Shown here one piece after another: positions 11,849 to 29,120 of a stretch of 64,000 bases of DNA. The notes beneath the pieces were generated by a model. That model was not told the DNA's origin. It saw only the letters and a program-made list of their open reading frames with translations, and searched no databases. Each line of letters begins with the position of its first letter. Position 1 is the first letter of the stretch. Location of the stretch: the NCBI GenBank assembly GCA_949825025.1, contig OX463781.1, forward strand, positions 43,083,469 to 43,147,468, read 5' to 3'. A program made the translations under genes and the position numbers. This stretch comes from Siphlonurus alternatus. Taxonomy: Eukaryota; Arthropoda; Insecta; Ephemeroptera; Siphlonuridae.

Positions 11849-12416
11849 GTGAGTCACCTCTTCTCCTCAATGACTTGACCAATCAATGGTCAACCTACAT
11901 GGAATTCTGCATAGTCTTTCAAATCTTAGTTTACCCTTCAAAAATAGTTCTTGGATGACCTGTCAATCATTTACATCAGCTGTTAAAAATGGCAGCCAAC
12001 AGGAAAAAATTATCCTTTTAGAGCTAGTGGATAGAAATATATATATGTTCATATTTTACGAAAATTTTCACATAAGTTGGGACAGATAAGATATTGTAAA
12101 GAAGTTTCAATAATTTAGCAATTATTATGCAATAGGCATCGAGTGCCTTCGATTTATTTTCAGCTACTTTATTTTTCAAGTGAAATACCTATTTTTTTGT
12201 ATTTTGTTGGCAACATGGGTCGGAAGAATACAAATCACAGGAATCTACATTGTATTACTACGCCGGAGAATATTGACAGAGGTAAACTAAGATTTGAAAG
12301 ACTGTATATGTAATAGAAGACCTCCTTTAAAATTTATTTTACATTTTTGACTCTCTAAAAATAGTAAAAATTCTCAAAATCATGCTAAAATACGATTTGA
12401 CATCGTAATCATATAA

Positions 12417-12556
12417 AGGGACATTCACAAAGCCTGAAGGCCACAATTAAGGCTCAATAATTTAAGACCATAAATTTTGGGTCTAAAAAACACGTCTAAA
12501 ATCAAATTTAAATAATCGAGCCTTAAATGTGGCCTTAAGACTTTGTGAATGCCCCT
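12417..12556. mobile_element. 140-bp MITE with TATAA target duplication
   Basis: Inverted ends AGGGACATTCAC and GTGAATGCCCCT, extended by a second matching block (GGCCAC and GTGGCC), are flanked on each side by TATAA. Confidence 0.75.
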
Positions 12557-13189
12557 TATAATGCTTTCTCCTATTGCGTATTAAATATATGCGAAATTAT
12601 GTCGTCACAGTATTTTCCAGCAAAATTTAAAAGAGCTTATCAAATCTGACATTTTTTGACAATTTTTTTAATAAACTATATTTTGTTTCTCAGAATTTGA
12701 AAAAATTGAGTATAGATGTTTCATTGAAGAATTTAACTCAACGCTAAGAACCATAATTATGTATATATTAATTTGAAACATATTTCATATGAAAAAACTG
12801 CTTTGCTATTTTTTCTGTGTCGTATATATATTATGTAGGTACGTTTAATAATTGGTTAAAAAAAGCTCCTAAATTTGATTTTTAAAAGACAACATACTAA
12901 TATTTGTGAAATAATAGTTGAGTTTGTAAAAACATGAATATTTTTAAACTATTATTATTCATTGCACATACAAAGTTTTTTAAATTGTTTTGCAAGTACT
13001 TCTAAAATAAAATATAAAAACATTCAAATATAAAATTCTAAAATATGAAAATTGTGACCTTTTAAACACACATACATGCATTTAACTTGAAGCAATTTAC
13101 TTTGAATGAATATTTTGGAGAATTTTACAAAAATATACGTCATGCTAATGCGTAATGGAAAATTGAACTGTTTTCATTATTATGTATTT

Positions 13190-13760
13190 ATTTTATTTCA
13201 AACAACTGATTGTATATACAAGGCAACATAGATTACGTTAAAACCACATGAAAAACACAAAAAAAAATACACACATACAAAAATAATAAAGCAGAAAAAA
13301 TTAAAAAAAAAAGTAAAAGAAAAAAAATAAAATAAGTTGCATTTATTCATTCATTTAATTTCTTTCCAATTCTTTAATGAAATAGAGCCCTTTCTTTATT
13401 ATATCATCTTTAAGTTTGTAGAGTTTTTTCTTTAACGTTAATTTACCATCTTCTCAGGCAGTTTGACAAAAAATCAAACAATTTAGCAATCTTGTGAAAC
13501 GGACATTTTTTCAACGAATCTCGTCTTAAATTCTTCTACAAACTCTATCTTACGATACTTTTATTCTCTTCAAGTACAAGGTAACTACTACCTTGTCTAT
13601 ATGAAATTTGTAATGTTCTACAATTAATAATAGTTCAAGTCTACACAAACATGCTCCACATATTTCCATTATGTGGTGAACCATTGCTCGTTCAATTCTT
13701 GCTTGATCGCTTTGTTTTCAGCGATAATTAAGCTTAGGTGTCAAATCCAGGTGCACACTA
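13190..13760 (-). mobile_element. decayed LINE 3' end (- strand)
   Basis: Read on the - strand it ends in an AATAAA-rich tail after ATACAATCAGTTGTTTG and an ACGTAATCTATGTTG motif. The same 3'-UTR layout is seen at 16498-16800 and, on the + strand, at 43400-43682. Just upstream a short frame reads KKKLYKLKDDIIKKGLYFI, which could be a worn reverse-transcriptase C-terminus. It is strongly mutated and its 5' boundary is uncertain. Confidence 0.45.
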
Positions 13761-14089
13761 CTTAATTAAACTTTGTTAATTTTTATTTCAGATTTCCAAA
13801 GTGTCTTGAAAAACTCACATTACCAAACAATCATTTGTTTCTTTTGAACAATGCCTGCATTTAGAACCGTGGATCCAGGGAAAGGGGTGGAGAGAGGGTG
13901 AAATTTTGGATGGATGGGTATTATAGGCATTTCCTTCAATCTGTTTTTTTTTTAGTGTTGGCCTTATGGAGACAGCCTTTCTCAAAGTTTAGTTCTGGAT
14001 CTACACCTTATGCATGTAGAATATGTTAATAGAATTTGTTTTTAAAAATTGAGACTATTTATTGAACAAACGTTATCAAGTTCAGTATT

Positions 14090-14420
14090 GGCGTCATAAA
14101 GTTAGTGCGAACCTAGTGGTAACTGCTGAAACTACGTGCGTCTGGCGAGGATTGCTGTATATTATTAACATTGTAAAATTATGTAAATACTCTGTCAGCA
14201 GCCACAGCATAATTTTACAGAAATGACAACACTATAATTAGTTGTAAAATACTTTCGGACAAATATAAAAAAATATTACAACTTCGTAAGTGATTTCTTT
14301 CCTAAAAATTTGGTATTTTTTTTTATTGTCCCCATGCTATAGGTATTGCCGTATCCTCGATGCAAAGAGCAAAATTTTCAGACATCAGCGCCATTTTTTG
14401 GTCCTTTATGTCCTCTATAG
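14090..14420 (+). repeat. dispersed repeat D, copy 1
   Basis: About 330 bp matching 50459-50795 in inverted orientation over nearly its whole length. Shared blocks include GTGCGAACCTAG, GGCGAGGATTGCTGTAT, GCTGACAGAG on the other strand, and GATGCAAAGAGCAAAATTTT. It has an internal inverted pair around TGTAAAATTATG. The class is unknown. Confidence 0.8.
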
Positions 14421-14922
14421 AAAAAAAAAATAGTTGATGGAAAAAAATTGTTTTAATTATTGGCAAGTCATGCATAAAAAATATTGCTTTTATGTAAATC
14501 CTAGAGATTATTACAAATATTATAATGAAAACTACGTATTTTTATTATTTTGTTTAAACAATGACTCATAAATACACATTTTGTTTTAAATAATAAAGTA
14601 ATTAATACAAAGTAAAATTGAAATATTATAAATATATTATGTTCAAATAAATTAAATTGTTAATATTTCAAAATCTTACAACTGTTACAAATTTAATAAA
14701 AAAATAATATTCTCTTTCAGACAAATTCAAATTTATCATTCATGGCGAGAAATTATTAGATTAGGAACTGTCATAATGTTTTAAAAATATTATGTGGTTA
14801 ATGCTAAAATATATTTCATAATTAAAAACAAAACAAAAGTGTTACAAAAAAATTATAAACTTGTTTACATTTGAATACAGTAAAAGGGAAAATCATTTGG
14901 GAATGAAATGGATTAAATATGT

Positions 14923-14934
14923 CAGAGAGGGAGA

Positions 14935-14982
<48 letters not shown>

Positions 14983-14999
14983 GAGAGAGGGGGGGGGGG
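14923..14999 (+). repeat. (GA)n microsatellite ending in a G11 run
   Basis: GA repeat with two interruptions, ending in eleven G. A reading frame through it is repeat-derived. Confidence 0.95.
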
Positions 15000-16454
15000 A
15001 AGTGGCAGGAAATAGAAACGATGCCGTGAACAATTTTTTCTTTTCACCCCTTCCCATCATTTTTTTTTTTAATTTAAACGTAAAATTATCAGTTTCCCTA
15101 TATATATGCGCTTACCGCTCACAGAGTGTATATAGAGTGTGGGATTCCATTGTAAATGCGGAGGAACGTTTTCCCCAAGCTGATAATCCTGTTTGCATTT
15201 GGTTATTAGCAAGGATGCTGGGGGACCTTGGTTTCCGTTTGTGAGGGGGTAGAAATTGGCCACCGCCACAAAATAATAAGTTATCGCACAGCAGGTATAA
15301 TTTGCATGTATGAAAACGGAGATTCTACTTGCTGATTATCTTGTATCTGTAGTAACGTTTATTGCATAAGATTGTGAGGGTTATAAATCTTCATCCCTTC
15401 CAAATTTCCTTTAATTTATCACCCCTCTTCACCCTCACTCCAGTTATCATATTCTATATGCTAAAATGAAGAATAATTAACGTATGATTTCCCGAGAAAA
15501 ATCTGTTGTTAATTAAATGAGTGAATTTGACTTTTTAGGAAAGAATGTTTTATAATTAAGAGTGAGTAGAAGAGAATTATATTTTCTAATAACTTAAACG
15601 TATGAGCTTATAGCATGCTATGGTATATAATGCAATGAAAAATATTCTAATACTTATAAAATACTTTCAGTACTTTATTTGCAATAAAATAACGGTATTT
15701 TATGGAGCTATATATATTAAAATGCGTGTGAATATTTAAAAAAAAAAGCATAAAAAAAGCATAAAAAAGGGAGAGAGAGATGTATTATATACGTTATTAA
15801 ACATTGAATATTTAAATATTACCTTTTTTTTTTTTATTTCATTTTAATCATATACATTATTGTCCAGCCAAAGCTTTATATTTTTAAAGCTTGCCGGCTG
15901 GTGCAAATTAAATATACATCAGAATAATATTTTCAATCAAGCTCATAGCAAATGGATATGAAACAATTGTATTATCTTATATTACCACGACACAAAAAAA
16001 GTCAAAAATAAATTCATAAAAAATACTAACGAAACTACTTCTCACACAACCATCACAATACCATAACCATTGCATGAAAGATTATTTGATACCATTTATG
16101 AATTTTCTTTTTTAAATACAATATGAAAAACAAGTACACTTAAAATAATATTTAAACGTTATTATCATAACTGAAAAGAACAGATCTGGTTAAAAAAAAG
16201 TTGAAGCAATTGATTGCCGCTCTATGTCTCTCTTTATGATTAAAGCTGATATTACACGGTAAAATTGTGCTTACAATTTTTTAAAACTTTCTTACTAGTG
16301 AATTGAAGTGACCTAAATTATGATTCACAGCATGTTTTAAAAGTCAGTGACAAAAAAATAAACCGTTTGCCAGTCCTTAAAAAACGAAGTAAAATTTTAT
16401 TGCAAGGAAAAAAATACAAGAGAATTGTATCGTGTAAGACTGTTTTTTAATGAT

Positions 16455-16907
16455 GTACACTCGCCACGTTGGAAAATTCCCACTTGCAACCTTGTGAATA
16501 ATAATAATATATTTATTAGACCAACTGGTTGTACAGAAAACAACATGGATCACGTCAGTGACTAAAACTACAACATACACACAAACAAAAAAAGAAAAAA
16601 ACAAAAAACAAAAACATTAATTTAATGAGTAGAACAATTAACTATTTACAGATAGTGGAGTAATGACATTCTCACTAATCTTATTGCTAAAGTATGAATT
16701 AACTGAATAAAACTCTTTATAAATTAATAAATTTTTCAAACAATTTTTAAACATGTTATCATTATCAATGTTTCTAACACTATCAATCAGTTAATCACTT
16801 AATCAAATAATCACCATGACCTTGCTGTGTTAGTCTTAAGGGACATGGTGTTTAACAAGTAATAACAAGACCACAAAGGGTAATTTTCCAAGGCCATGAA
16901 TGTGCAT
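16455..16907. mobile_element. GTACACTCG-family element interrupted by a LINE end
   Basis: The left arm (GTACACTCGCCACGTTGGAA, then CCTTGTG) and right arm (CACAAAGGGTAATTTTCCAA, then GAATGTGCAT) are inverted to each other. The sequence between is mostly the LINE fragment at 16498-16800. Confidence 0.5.
16498..16800 (-). mobile_element. LINE 3' end with reverse-transcriptase C-terminus remnant
   Basis: On the - strand an open stretch reads NMFKNCLKNLLIYKEFYSVN and ends SVNS then stop near 16638. The FKxxLKNxLxxKxFYSV pattern is the usual C-terminus of jockey/CR1-like LINE reverse transcriptases in insects. It is followed by a T-rich 3' UTR, TGTACAACCAGTTGG, AATAAATA and an ATT-repeat tail. It is 5'-truncated, as LINE copies usually are. 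Confidence 0.65.
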
Positions 16908-16956
16908 AATATTATATTGTTATATGTGTCATAAAATATCTACTATAAACGTATAA

Positions 16957-17162
16957 AGGCAGATTCACATGGTGACAACGGCGATGTGACGCGATTTTGA
17001 CGCAAAAGCTGTGAAATTCTATGCCTGATTGCGACGGCGAATATCACGTTAATTACAATGCTATTTTTTTTTATCGCCAAATATAGCCGCCAATGGATAT
17101 CACAGCAAGTGTGCATTATTCGCTTCGCGTCGCTTCATAAAAATCACCATGTGAAACCGCAT
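16957..17162. mobile_element. MITE family B, copy with TAA flanks
   Basis: Ends AGGCAGATTCACATGG and CCATGTGAAACCGCAT, flanked by TAA (16954-16956 and 17163-17165). The interior shares GCGATTTTGACGC and CACAGCAAGTGTGCATTATT with the copies at 10010 and 28904. Confidence 0.8.
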
Positions 17163-18107
17163 TAAGTAATTTTGTTGATGAATTTCTTCCTTGCTAACTA
17201 AGGTTAGCATTTAATTAGCATTGTAGCAATTGTTAAGCATACCACAATAAAAATTAGACCTAAGTTTAGAATTTATATTAATAAATTGAGAAACATCTAG
17301 AAAATTAATTTACAAGGTCATTGAGAATACAATTAACTTTAGAGTGTAGAGATTTCTTCATTCTGCTAATGTTGTTGTGTTCATCTTAGACTCCAATACG
17401 CCTTCGTTGTTATCACATTCTCTCCCTGGTAAAATTATCTTAATAATACAACTGTGCTGGGAAGTTCCAATTAATAAATTTAATCGCTTAGTGTCAATTT
17501 AAACAACTAGCTTGAATAATAAATTAAAATTTAATATTAATTTATATTTTCCATCTGTTTTGTTTTCATTTTATATATCAAAATTAACATGATATTTTTA
17601 CCAATGTTTCAGAATAGGTTATTTTTATACATTGATAAATTAAAATTTAATTTAAAATTATTTATAGAATACACTTATAGCAACATAATGCTTGCCAAAA
17701 CAAAAAAAAAAAAAAAAAAAAAACTGCACTCAATTTAAGGCAACTTTTCTAAAATGTAGTGGGTTATTGCCTCATTCTATTTCCCCCTGCAAACGTATGC
17801 AAATTTCTCCTTTTTGGTGCTGAATCAGTTGCCTAACCTCAAGGAGAAATGATTTGAAAATTTGTAACAAATCGATATTCATTATTATTTCATGCACATT
17901 TATTTATTCCTCCTCTCCTACCGTCTCTCTCATTCTATCTCTTATATCTATATTTTTATATATTAGTATGCTTCCTTAAATGCTGTATTGTACCGTGATC
18001 TGTAAAATAAATAAAATAAATACACATTAAATATTTAAAAATTGTAATTTTAAGTATAAAGATACATTATTGTATAACGTTAAATAAATGCAGCTGAAAA
18101 GTCATTT

Positions 18108-22330
<4,223 letters not shown>

Positions 22331-22898
22331 AGCAAGTACCATAAGCCTCAAGAAGACATATTGTATAACGTCAGTATAGCTCTTGCCTGCTGGCTTTCGC
22401 TACAGATCAACGCGTATAATGCTTCAGAATATTGCCAAAGACAATTTCCTGCTACGTGATTCCACAATGTTTATTTTTATATACATTTTCCACTACAATA
22501 AATATATGAGAAAGAAAAGTTTTATTTTACTCTTTCCATTTTTTTATTACACTTGGATTGTTTTACACATTAATTTCTAAAATATTATACATTCCATGTT
22601 ATTTTTTTTTACCTTCTATCTTTCTTGTAAACGTAACTTTTGTATTTAAGAGAAATTGAAATAGAGATATTTTCTCTCATGATGAGATCTTTTATATAAT
22701 TTATTATTCAAATTATCATAAAGTTAAATGGTAATTAATATACTTTCTGTAACTTAAAGGTAAGAACAAAAGGTGTGCTTTTTCAGTCGAAAGATTGTTT
22801 TCATTAATAATTCTTTCTCTCTCTTGCCTCTTTTCTCATTTTCTCTCTGGGATAAACATAAAAATATAAATGAATTAAAGTGCAGTACAGGTGGTTTA

Positions 22899-23285
22899 GG
22901 CTGCGTCTTATTCAAAGTTTGCATACTAAAAAGTGTATACACTTCAAACCCTAATTAGTGTAAATACTTAATTTTAAATGAGACAACTTTACTGTACAGC
23001 GCCAACACTTGCTAGTGTCAGAATTTGGAAACATTTGCATCAGCTGATCAATGTTAAAAGAGTTAGTGTCTATGTTAGTGTTTGAAGTTGCTATTTCAAA
23101 CACTAAATACTAGACCCTTCAAACACTTCAAATGCTTGAACACTTGCGCTAATTAAGACAACAGTTAGTGTCAATATGGCGTCAACACTTCAAAAAACTG
23201 ACAATCGATAATGTGTTTAGTGTGCTTTTCGTGGATTGTCATGCACTCTTAATTTAAGGTGTAACACTAAAAGTACTTTGAGTTG
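22899..23285. repeat. AGTGT/ACACT-rich region of inverted short repeats
   Basis: Repeated TTAGTGT, AACACTT and CAAACACT words in both orientations over about 390 bases suggest an eroded palindromic element. No clean termini were found. Confidence 0.3.
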
Positions 23286-23920
23286 AATCGAGATGGTACT
23301 TTTTATTGTATGATAATATAGACTCCTCTATAATAAGAAACCAATTACCCTTAAATGTGATAGGTCTAAAAAAAAATGCAATTGAACGGAATATTCAAAG
23401 ACCTTTTGCAGACAAACGTGCAAGGTTATGAAGGAATTTATATGCACTTTAGGGGGGAGGGGGGATCTGAATTTCAGTTAATTTGGTTTTATATGAAGTA
23501 TCTTTGTCTGGCAAGACGTCACATAAAAAAATGGGTGGCTCCTCAAATTTTATTGAAATTTGGTAATTTCATTTGAAGCCTCTTTTTTTTTTTTTTCTTT
23601 AAATTATTATATCAAATTTCAACTATTTACGTTTAAAAGCTCTTCAATTCCATGCTTAGATTCAGCCATCTGAATGACAACAAGCTCATTTGTTGTTTTC
23701 TAATAATGTTACTGAAAAAAAAAGTGAAATTTACATCCATTCAGTTTATTGTCTCAAATAAAACCATAAATACATACACTAAAATAAGAAAAAAAATACA
23801 GAAAATAAAAAATGCAACTTACGTAGTCAAAAATGGTCAACATTGTTTGAAAATTGAGACGATAAAATTTTTTTTTATAACTTTGTTATTTATTAAATAA
23901 ATTGATATTATTTCACTCAC

Positions 23921-24247
23921 AATGGAGTATTGACCTCAATTTTTTTTATTGCAGATGCAGGAATGGATAGAGGGTGCAAAGTTATGCTACCCTGATTTTT
24001 TTCAGATTTTTTAGAGCCCGGGAACTATTTTTAAAAAATTATTGAAAGTTCTTTTTGTGACGTCACGAGACGCCGCTCTTTAAGAAAAAGATAGGACTTG
24101 ACGCCGCGTGACGTCACAAATAGGACTTTCAATAATTTTTTAAAAATACTTCCCGGGCTCTAAAAAATCGAAAAAAAATCAGGGTAGCATAACTTTTCAC
24201 CCTCTATCCATTTCTGCAATAAAAAAAAATGAGGACAATACTCCATT
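23921..24247. mobile_element. MITE family E (AATGGAGTA ends), intact copy
   Basis: Ends AATGGAGTATTGACCTCA and TGAGGACAATACTCCATT; long arms contain GATAGAGGGTGCAAAG and CAGATTTTTTAGAGCCCGG with their inverses. The centre carries two TGACGTCA octamers. It ends 51 bases before the DIP exon at 24299. Further copies are at 37284-39947 (split) and 44242-44610. Confidence 0.88.
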
Positions 24248-24298
24248 AGAGGGATTACTATGATATCACACCTACTATGACGTCACGACTGTTCACAG

Positions 24299-24447
24299 AC
24301 GCAAACACGTGGTGGAGGAAGACAAGAATTCGTACCGTGTGCACCTCAAGCTCACGATCCGCAACTTCAGCAAGCGCGACATCGGCACGTACACCTGCGT
24401 CTCCACCAACTCTCTGGGGCGTGCGGATGGCACCGTCAGGCTCTATG
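24299..24447 (+). CDS. DIP exon c: second half of Ig domain 3
   Basis: 149 bases: one base, 49 codons and one base, with acceptor ACTGTTCACAG and donor GTGAGT. It completes Gly and encodes RKHVVEEDKNSYRVHLKLTI, RNFSKRDIGTYTCVSTNSLG and RADGTVRLY. The DxGxYxC F-strand motif, the S-x-NSLG turn and the DGTVRLYE end are the classic close of DIP Ig3. NFS is a potential N-glycosylation site. The exon is GC-rich. The outgoing phase is 1, the same as the next two introns. Confidence 0.93.
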
Positions 24448-25625
24448 GTGAGTCTTGATTGGTCCCTGAAACCGCCAGATGAAAAACAAGACCACATTAT
24501 TTTGATGCGATAGTCAATTGTGAGATGTCCCTACGAATACCTGAAAAGCAGTTTTTGAAGAAATTTCAAATCTACAACTTTGCAAAACTAAAATATAAGC
24601 AAAAAATAAATAATGATGGTAAATAACAAAAAGTTTCACTTAACTTGAACTTTCAATGCTTCTTTGAGTTCTTTCGTAGAGAATTTTCCTCTTTAGGACT
24701 TTTAGACTTCCCTCCTCTTTTCAGATTCCTGACATTTTCAATCTAACATAATCAAACGAGTTATTCATACAGATCGTAATTTCATTTCTCCTTTTAATTT
24801 TTAATGATTTCATTATTCATTGAACAAAATATATACGAGTGCATCCAAGGAAGAAGAAAATATATTTAGATTTATCTTCGTTCATTTTACAGTGGGTTGT
24901 AAAAATGTAAAATAAGGTCATTTCATAGTTTTGTAACAATCAATTCATATTAAAAAAATTCATGCTGTTTACTGCATTATGATAAGCATAACATTATGCA
25001 GTTTTTTTTTAAAATAACAAGTTAACAAATAATTACTTAAAATAAAATAGCAATAAAAAATATTAAAAATAAAACCTGTCGTAAAGAAAAAAAGTCCCAC
25101 TATTACATAAAAGAGGAAGAAAAATTAACGTTTCTTCCGGTCAAAGCGATAAGGATTGGAAACAAATCCTGAAAATGTACCATCAGTTTGGTGGAGGGGC
25201 AGATACAATAATGGGGACAAAAGAAGAAACGACAACCAGCAAGCAAACTTATAATTCAAATCGATGACATTTTGTTTCTCATTTTCAAACCAATTTTATT
25301 ATTTTGTTTTATTCATATTATTTTTTATAATAATATTTTTCTTATATTTTCAAAAAATTATTATAAATATAAGATTATTTTTTTGAAAAATCGAATTTGT
25401 TATGATGTGTCAAACATCTATTTCATTTCAAAATGTAAGAAGGAAAAGAGAGAAAAAATTGTCTGTCATTTCTTTTCTGACAATCTATCTTTGGTGTTAC
25501 ATTCGTCTTGTGAGCTTACATTTGATGCTGAGATAAAACATTCCAGGAGGAATCGCAATCTTCGTACAAACAAACAAAACATATGCTCCTTCTAACTTCA
25601 TTTCACTGCTTTTTTATATTCACAG
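24448..25625 (+). other. intron 3 of the DIP gene
   Basis: 1.18-kb AT-rich intron with donor GTGAGT and acceptor TTATATTCACAG. No repeats with clear ends and no extra exon were recognised. Confidence 0.8.
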
Positions 25626-25688
25626 AGATCAAAGTTCAGACGAGACCTCCTCCAGCTTCTACAGAAAACCAAGTTATTACAATACCAG
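25626..25688 (+). CDS. DIP exon d: linker after Ig3
   Basis: 63 bases (21 codons' worth, phase 1 on both sides) with acceptor TTATATTCACAG and donor GTACGT. It completes Glu and encodes IKVQTRPPPASTENQVITIP. The EIK start follows LY directly, giving LYEIK as in many DIPs. The rest is a flexible Pro/Thr/Ser-rich stalk. Because its length is a multiple of three and both introns are phase 1, it can be skipped without a frameshift. Confidence 0.88.
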
Positions 25689-26919
<1,231 letters not shown>

Positions 26920-26988
26920 TGACTCCTAGCTACGAAACACCGTCAACAAAAGCGAGCAAACTGCGAGAAATCTTACTAACAACATTCG
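26920..26988 (+). CDS. DIP exon e: second linker exon
   Basis: 69 bases (23 codons' worth, phase 1 on both sides) with acceptor TTGTTGTTACAG and donor GTGAGT. It completes Val and encodes TPSYETPSTKASKLREILLT plus TF. Compositionally it continues the Ser/Thr-rich stalk. Linker exons of DIPs are poorly conserved, so support comes from the exact splice signals and frame continuity rather than from sequence similarity. It can also be skipped in frame. Confidence 0.78.
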
Positions 26989-27222
26989 GTGAGTTTTGAA
27001 ATAATCATTTATGAAAATTTTATGTAAAAGGCATATTATGTTTTACATAATAATTGCAAAACTAAATACGCAAGTATAAATAGTAGTGTTGGATATAAAT
27101 GCTTTTATTTTTTTTGAATTTAAGATTTTGTTCAATTAAAAAAATATACGTTGTCAACTCATTTTACTCATGTTTCGTAAGGATAACAAAGAGCTGATTG
27201 ATTGCTTTGTATTTTGGGGCAA

Positions 27223-27611
27223 TAGACAATAATGGTTGCATTTTTTATTTCATTATTAGAATATATACATAAAATTATGCTTCTCTGAATTTTTTTCAGA
27301 TTTTTTGGAGTGCGGGAACAAATTTTTAAAAAATATTTAAAATATCTGAATTAGGGTGGTACATTTGATGGGACAACCGTGACATCAATAGCCAATCACA
27401 GCAACCGTGATGTCATCAATAGCCAATCACAGCACGACAATTGACGTCACGGTTGTCTCATCAGGTGTACCACCCTAATTCAGAGATTATATATATTTTT
27501 TTAAAAATTTATTCCCGCACTCCAAAAAATCAATCTGAAAAAAATCAGAAACGTATAATTTTAAGTATATTTTCTAATTATGAAATAAAAAAATGCAACC
27601 ATTATTGTCTA
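27223..27611. mobile_element. MITE family A copy 2 (uninterrupted)
   Basis: Ends TAGACAATAATGGTTGCATT and its inverse. It is collinear with 9879-10432 but has no insert at the TTA site, so it serves as the empty site for the nested MITE. The centre has a short duplicated stretch (CATCAATAGCCAATCACAGC) and one TGACGTCA. Confidence 0.88.
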
Positions 27612-27761
27612 TTAGCACATTTTGGTCATGTATGCCCCCAAATATAACAAACGGCATGGTGATAACAAGGCTACAGAAGGGAACTTTTCAGAGGCGACGT
27701 GTGTACCTTTAGAGGATTTAAAAAAAAATGTAAAAAAATGTGACATTAAAAACGAGGTCCT

Positions 27762-28301
27762 TTAAGGCAGAGATAACGCCGGTCAGCTGTTCGTCGAAGG
27801 TCTCTTTAATTAACATGTAAACCTTAGCAAATTCACAAAAAATCTGAATTTTTTTGAGAGGCAGATATTATTGCCCAAAAGCCATAGAACAAATTTCAAA
27901 ACAATTTAACGAGCCGATTTTTTTTAAATATTTTTTTTTTGAATTTTCAGCATAGGACTTTCCCATGGAGAGACAAATTAAAAACTTAAAATGAAAAAAA
28001 AATCGGCTCTTTAAATTGTTTTGAAACTTTTTCTATGGCTTCTAGGCACTCAAAAAAAATTCAGAATTTTTGTGAATTTATTTATTTATTTATTTATTTA
28101 TTAATTGTTCACTACAGCATTTAATACCATTATAATGTGAAACGTCAAACATAAAAATGAAACAAAAACAAGTTGTAAAAGTGTACGAGTGAGTACATAA
28201 TAAAAGAAAATGTTACAGAAAGAAAATAAATTTTGCTAAAGTTTACATATAAATCAAAGGGACTTACGTCGAACAGCTGATCGGCTTTATCTCTACCTTA
28301 A
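27762..28301. mobile_element. TTAA-flanked MITE before the last DIP exon
   Basis: TTAA at both ends encloses GGCAGAGATAACGCCGGTCA at left and an inverted equivalent at right (CAGCTGATCGG, then CTTTATCTCTACC). A LINE-type tail (TTTA repeat at about 28082-28103, read from the - strand) lies in the right half and looks like a nested insertion. The element ends 62 bases before the exon at 28364. Confidence 0.75.
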
Positions 28302-28363
28302 GTTCAAATATACAATAAAAATGTGTCATGCAGGTTGTTGATGTTTGAGATTTTGGTCCACAG

Positions 28364-28533
28364 CCTCCCCCTTGGAGTTCGAGTCAGACGGGATGGAGAG
28401 CGGGCCACGTGACGATGCACCACGGGAGGTGACGGCGAACGCCAGCCGAGCCGGTGGTGAACACGTAGTGTCGGCGTGCGGGGTGGCTCCTCTCCTGCTG
28501 ATGGCGCTACTTCTGGCGCTAAACACGCGGTGA
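28364..28533 (+). CDS. DIP last exon: stalk end and GPI-anchor signal
   Basis: 170 bases: two bases, 55 codons and TGA, with acceptor TTTTGGTCCACAG. It completes Ala and encodes SPLEFESDGMESGPRDDAPR, EVTANASRAGGEHVVSACG and VAPLLLMALLLALNTR. A small-residue region (NASRAGG) suitable for an omega site, then a short spacer and a 13-residue hydrophobic tail with no cytoplasmic domain, fit a GPI-anchor signal. NAS is a potential N-glycosylation site. The exon is strongly GC-rich against its surroundings. Confidence 0.9.
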
Positions 28534-28903
28534 CATCACTGAGCTTCTCACTAAATGACGTCATCACTGTGTCGTCACTTCCGATTGACATTAAGTGACA
28601 AAATAATTGGATATTTATAAAAAAAAAAATTAATGTTATATGGCTTATTGTCGTTTGAAATAATATAAAAGAGAGAAACGATGTTGCTAATGATAGTACT
28701 AAAATACATACCAGTTTTTTTATTATATGTAAAATGAATGATGATTAATTATTATTATTACTGACATGTTTGTATTCTAGTCAAAGAGCTTTTGTGTTTG
28801 ATGAGGTACTTCAGTTATAATTCATTCGTTGTCAATTAATTAAAATAAATTATTGGTTTTAATTAATTATTAATTCACAAGTGATGATAAAAATAAAATA
28901 TTG
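28534..28903 (+). other. 3' UTR of the DIP gene (extent inferred)
   Basis: Begins with a TGACGTCATCA motif at about 28556 and becomes AT-rich. Candidate AATAAA poly(A) signals are at 28844-28849 and 28892-28897. The true cleavage site cannot be read from sequence alone. Confidence 0.45.
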
Positions 28904-29120
28904 AGGTGGATTCACATCATAAGCGAAGTACGCGATGCGGCGTGATTTTGACGCACAAGCTAGGAAATCTCATGCTTTGAAACGAAATCACCAAAAATTG
29001 CAACAAAAATATCGATTTTTGAAAATTTGATGCTCATTTTAATCGTAAAATATTGGTGCTACTGGAAGTTACAGCAACTGCACATTATTCGTGATGAAAA
29101 TCGCCCATGTAAATCCACCT
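28904..29120. mobile_element. MITE family B, third copy
   Basis: Ends AGGTGGATTCACATC and TGTAAATCCACCT, with GCGTGATTTTGACGC inside. The right flank is TAA and the left flank is TTG, so the target duplication is worn. Confidence 0.75.

Larger units (their letters stand above)
26989..28363 (+). other. intron 5 of the DIP gene
   Basis: Donor GTGAGT and acceptor TTTTGGTCCACAG. It is filled mainly by two MITEs (27223-27611 and 27762-28301). An earlier AG at 28333 would give an immediate stop in the required phase. Confidence 0.8.

Noticed and set aside
28322..28363. Alternative acceptor TGTCATGCAG at 28333 for the last DIP exon
   Set aside because: With the incoming phase-1 base it reads Gly-Cys-stop. 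The acceptor at 28363 keeps the frame and gives the GPI-signal C-terminus.
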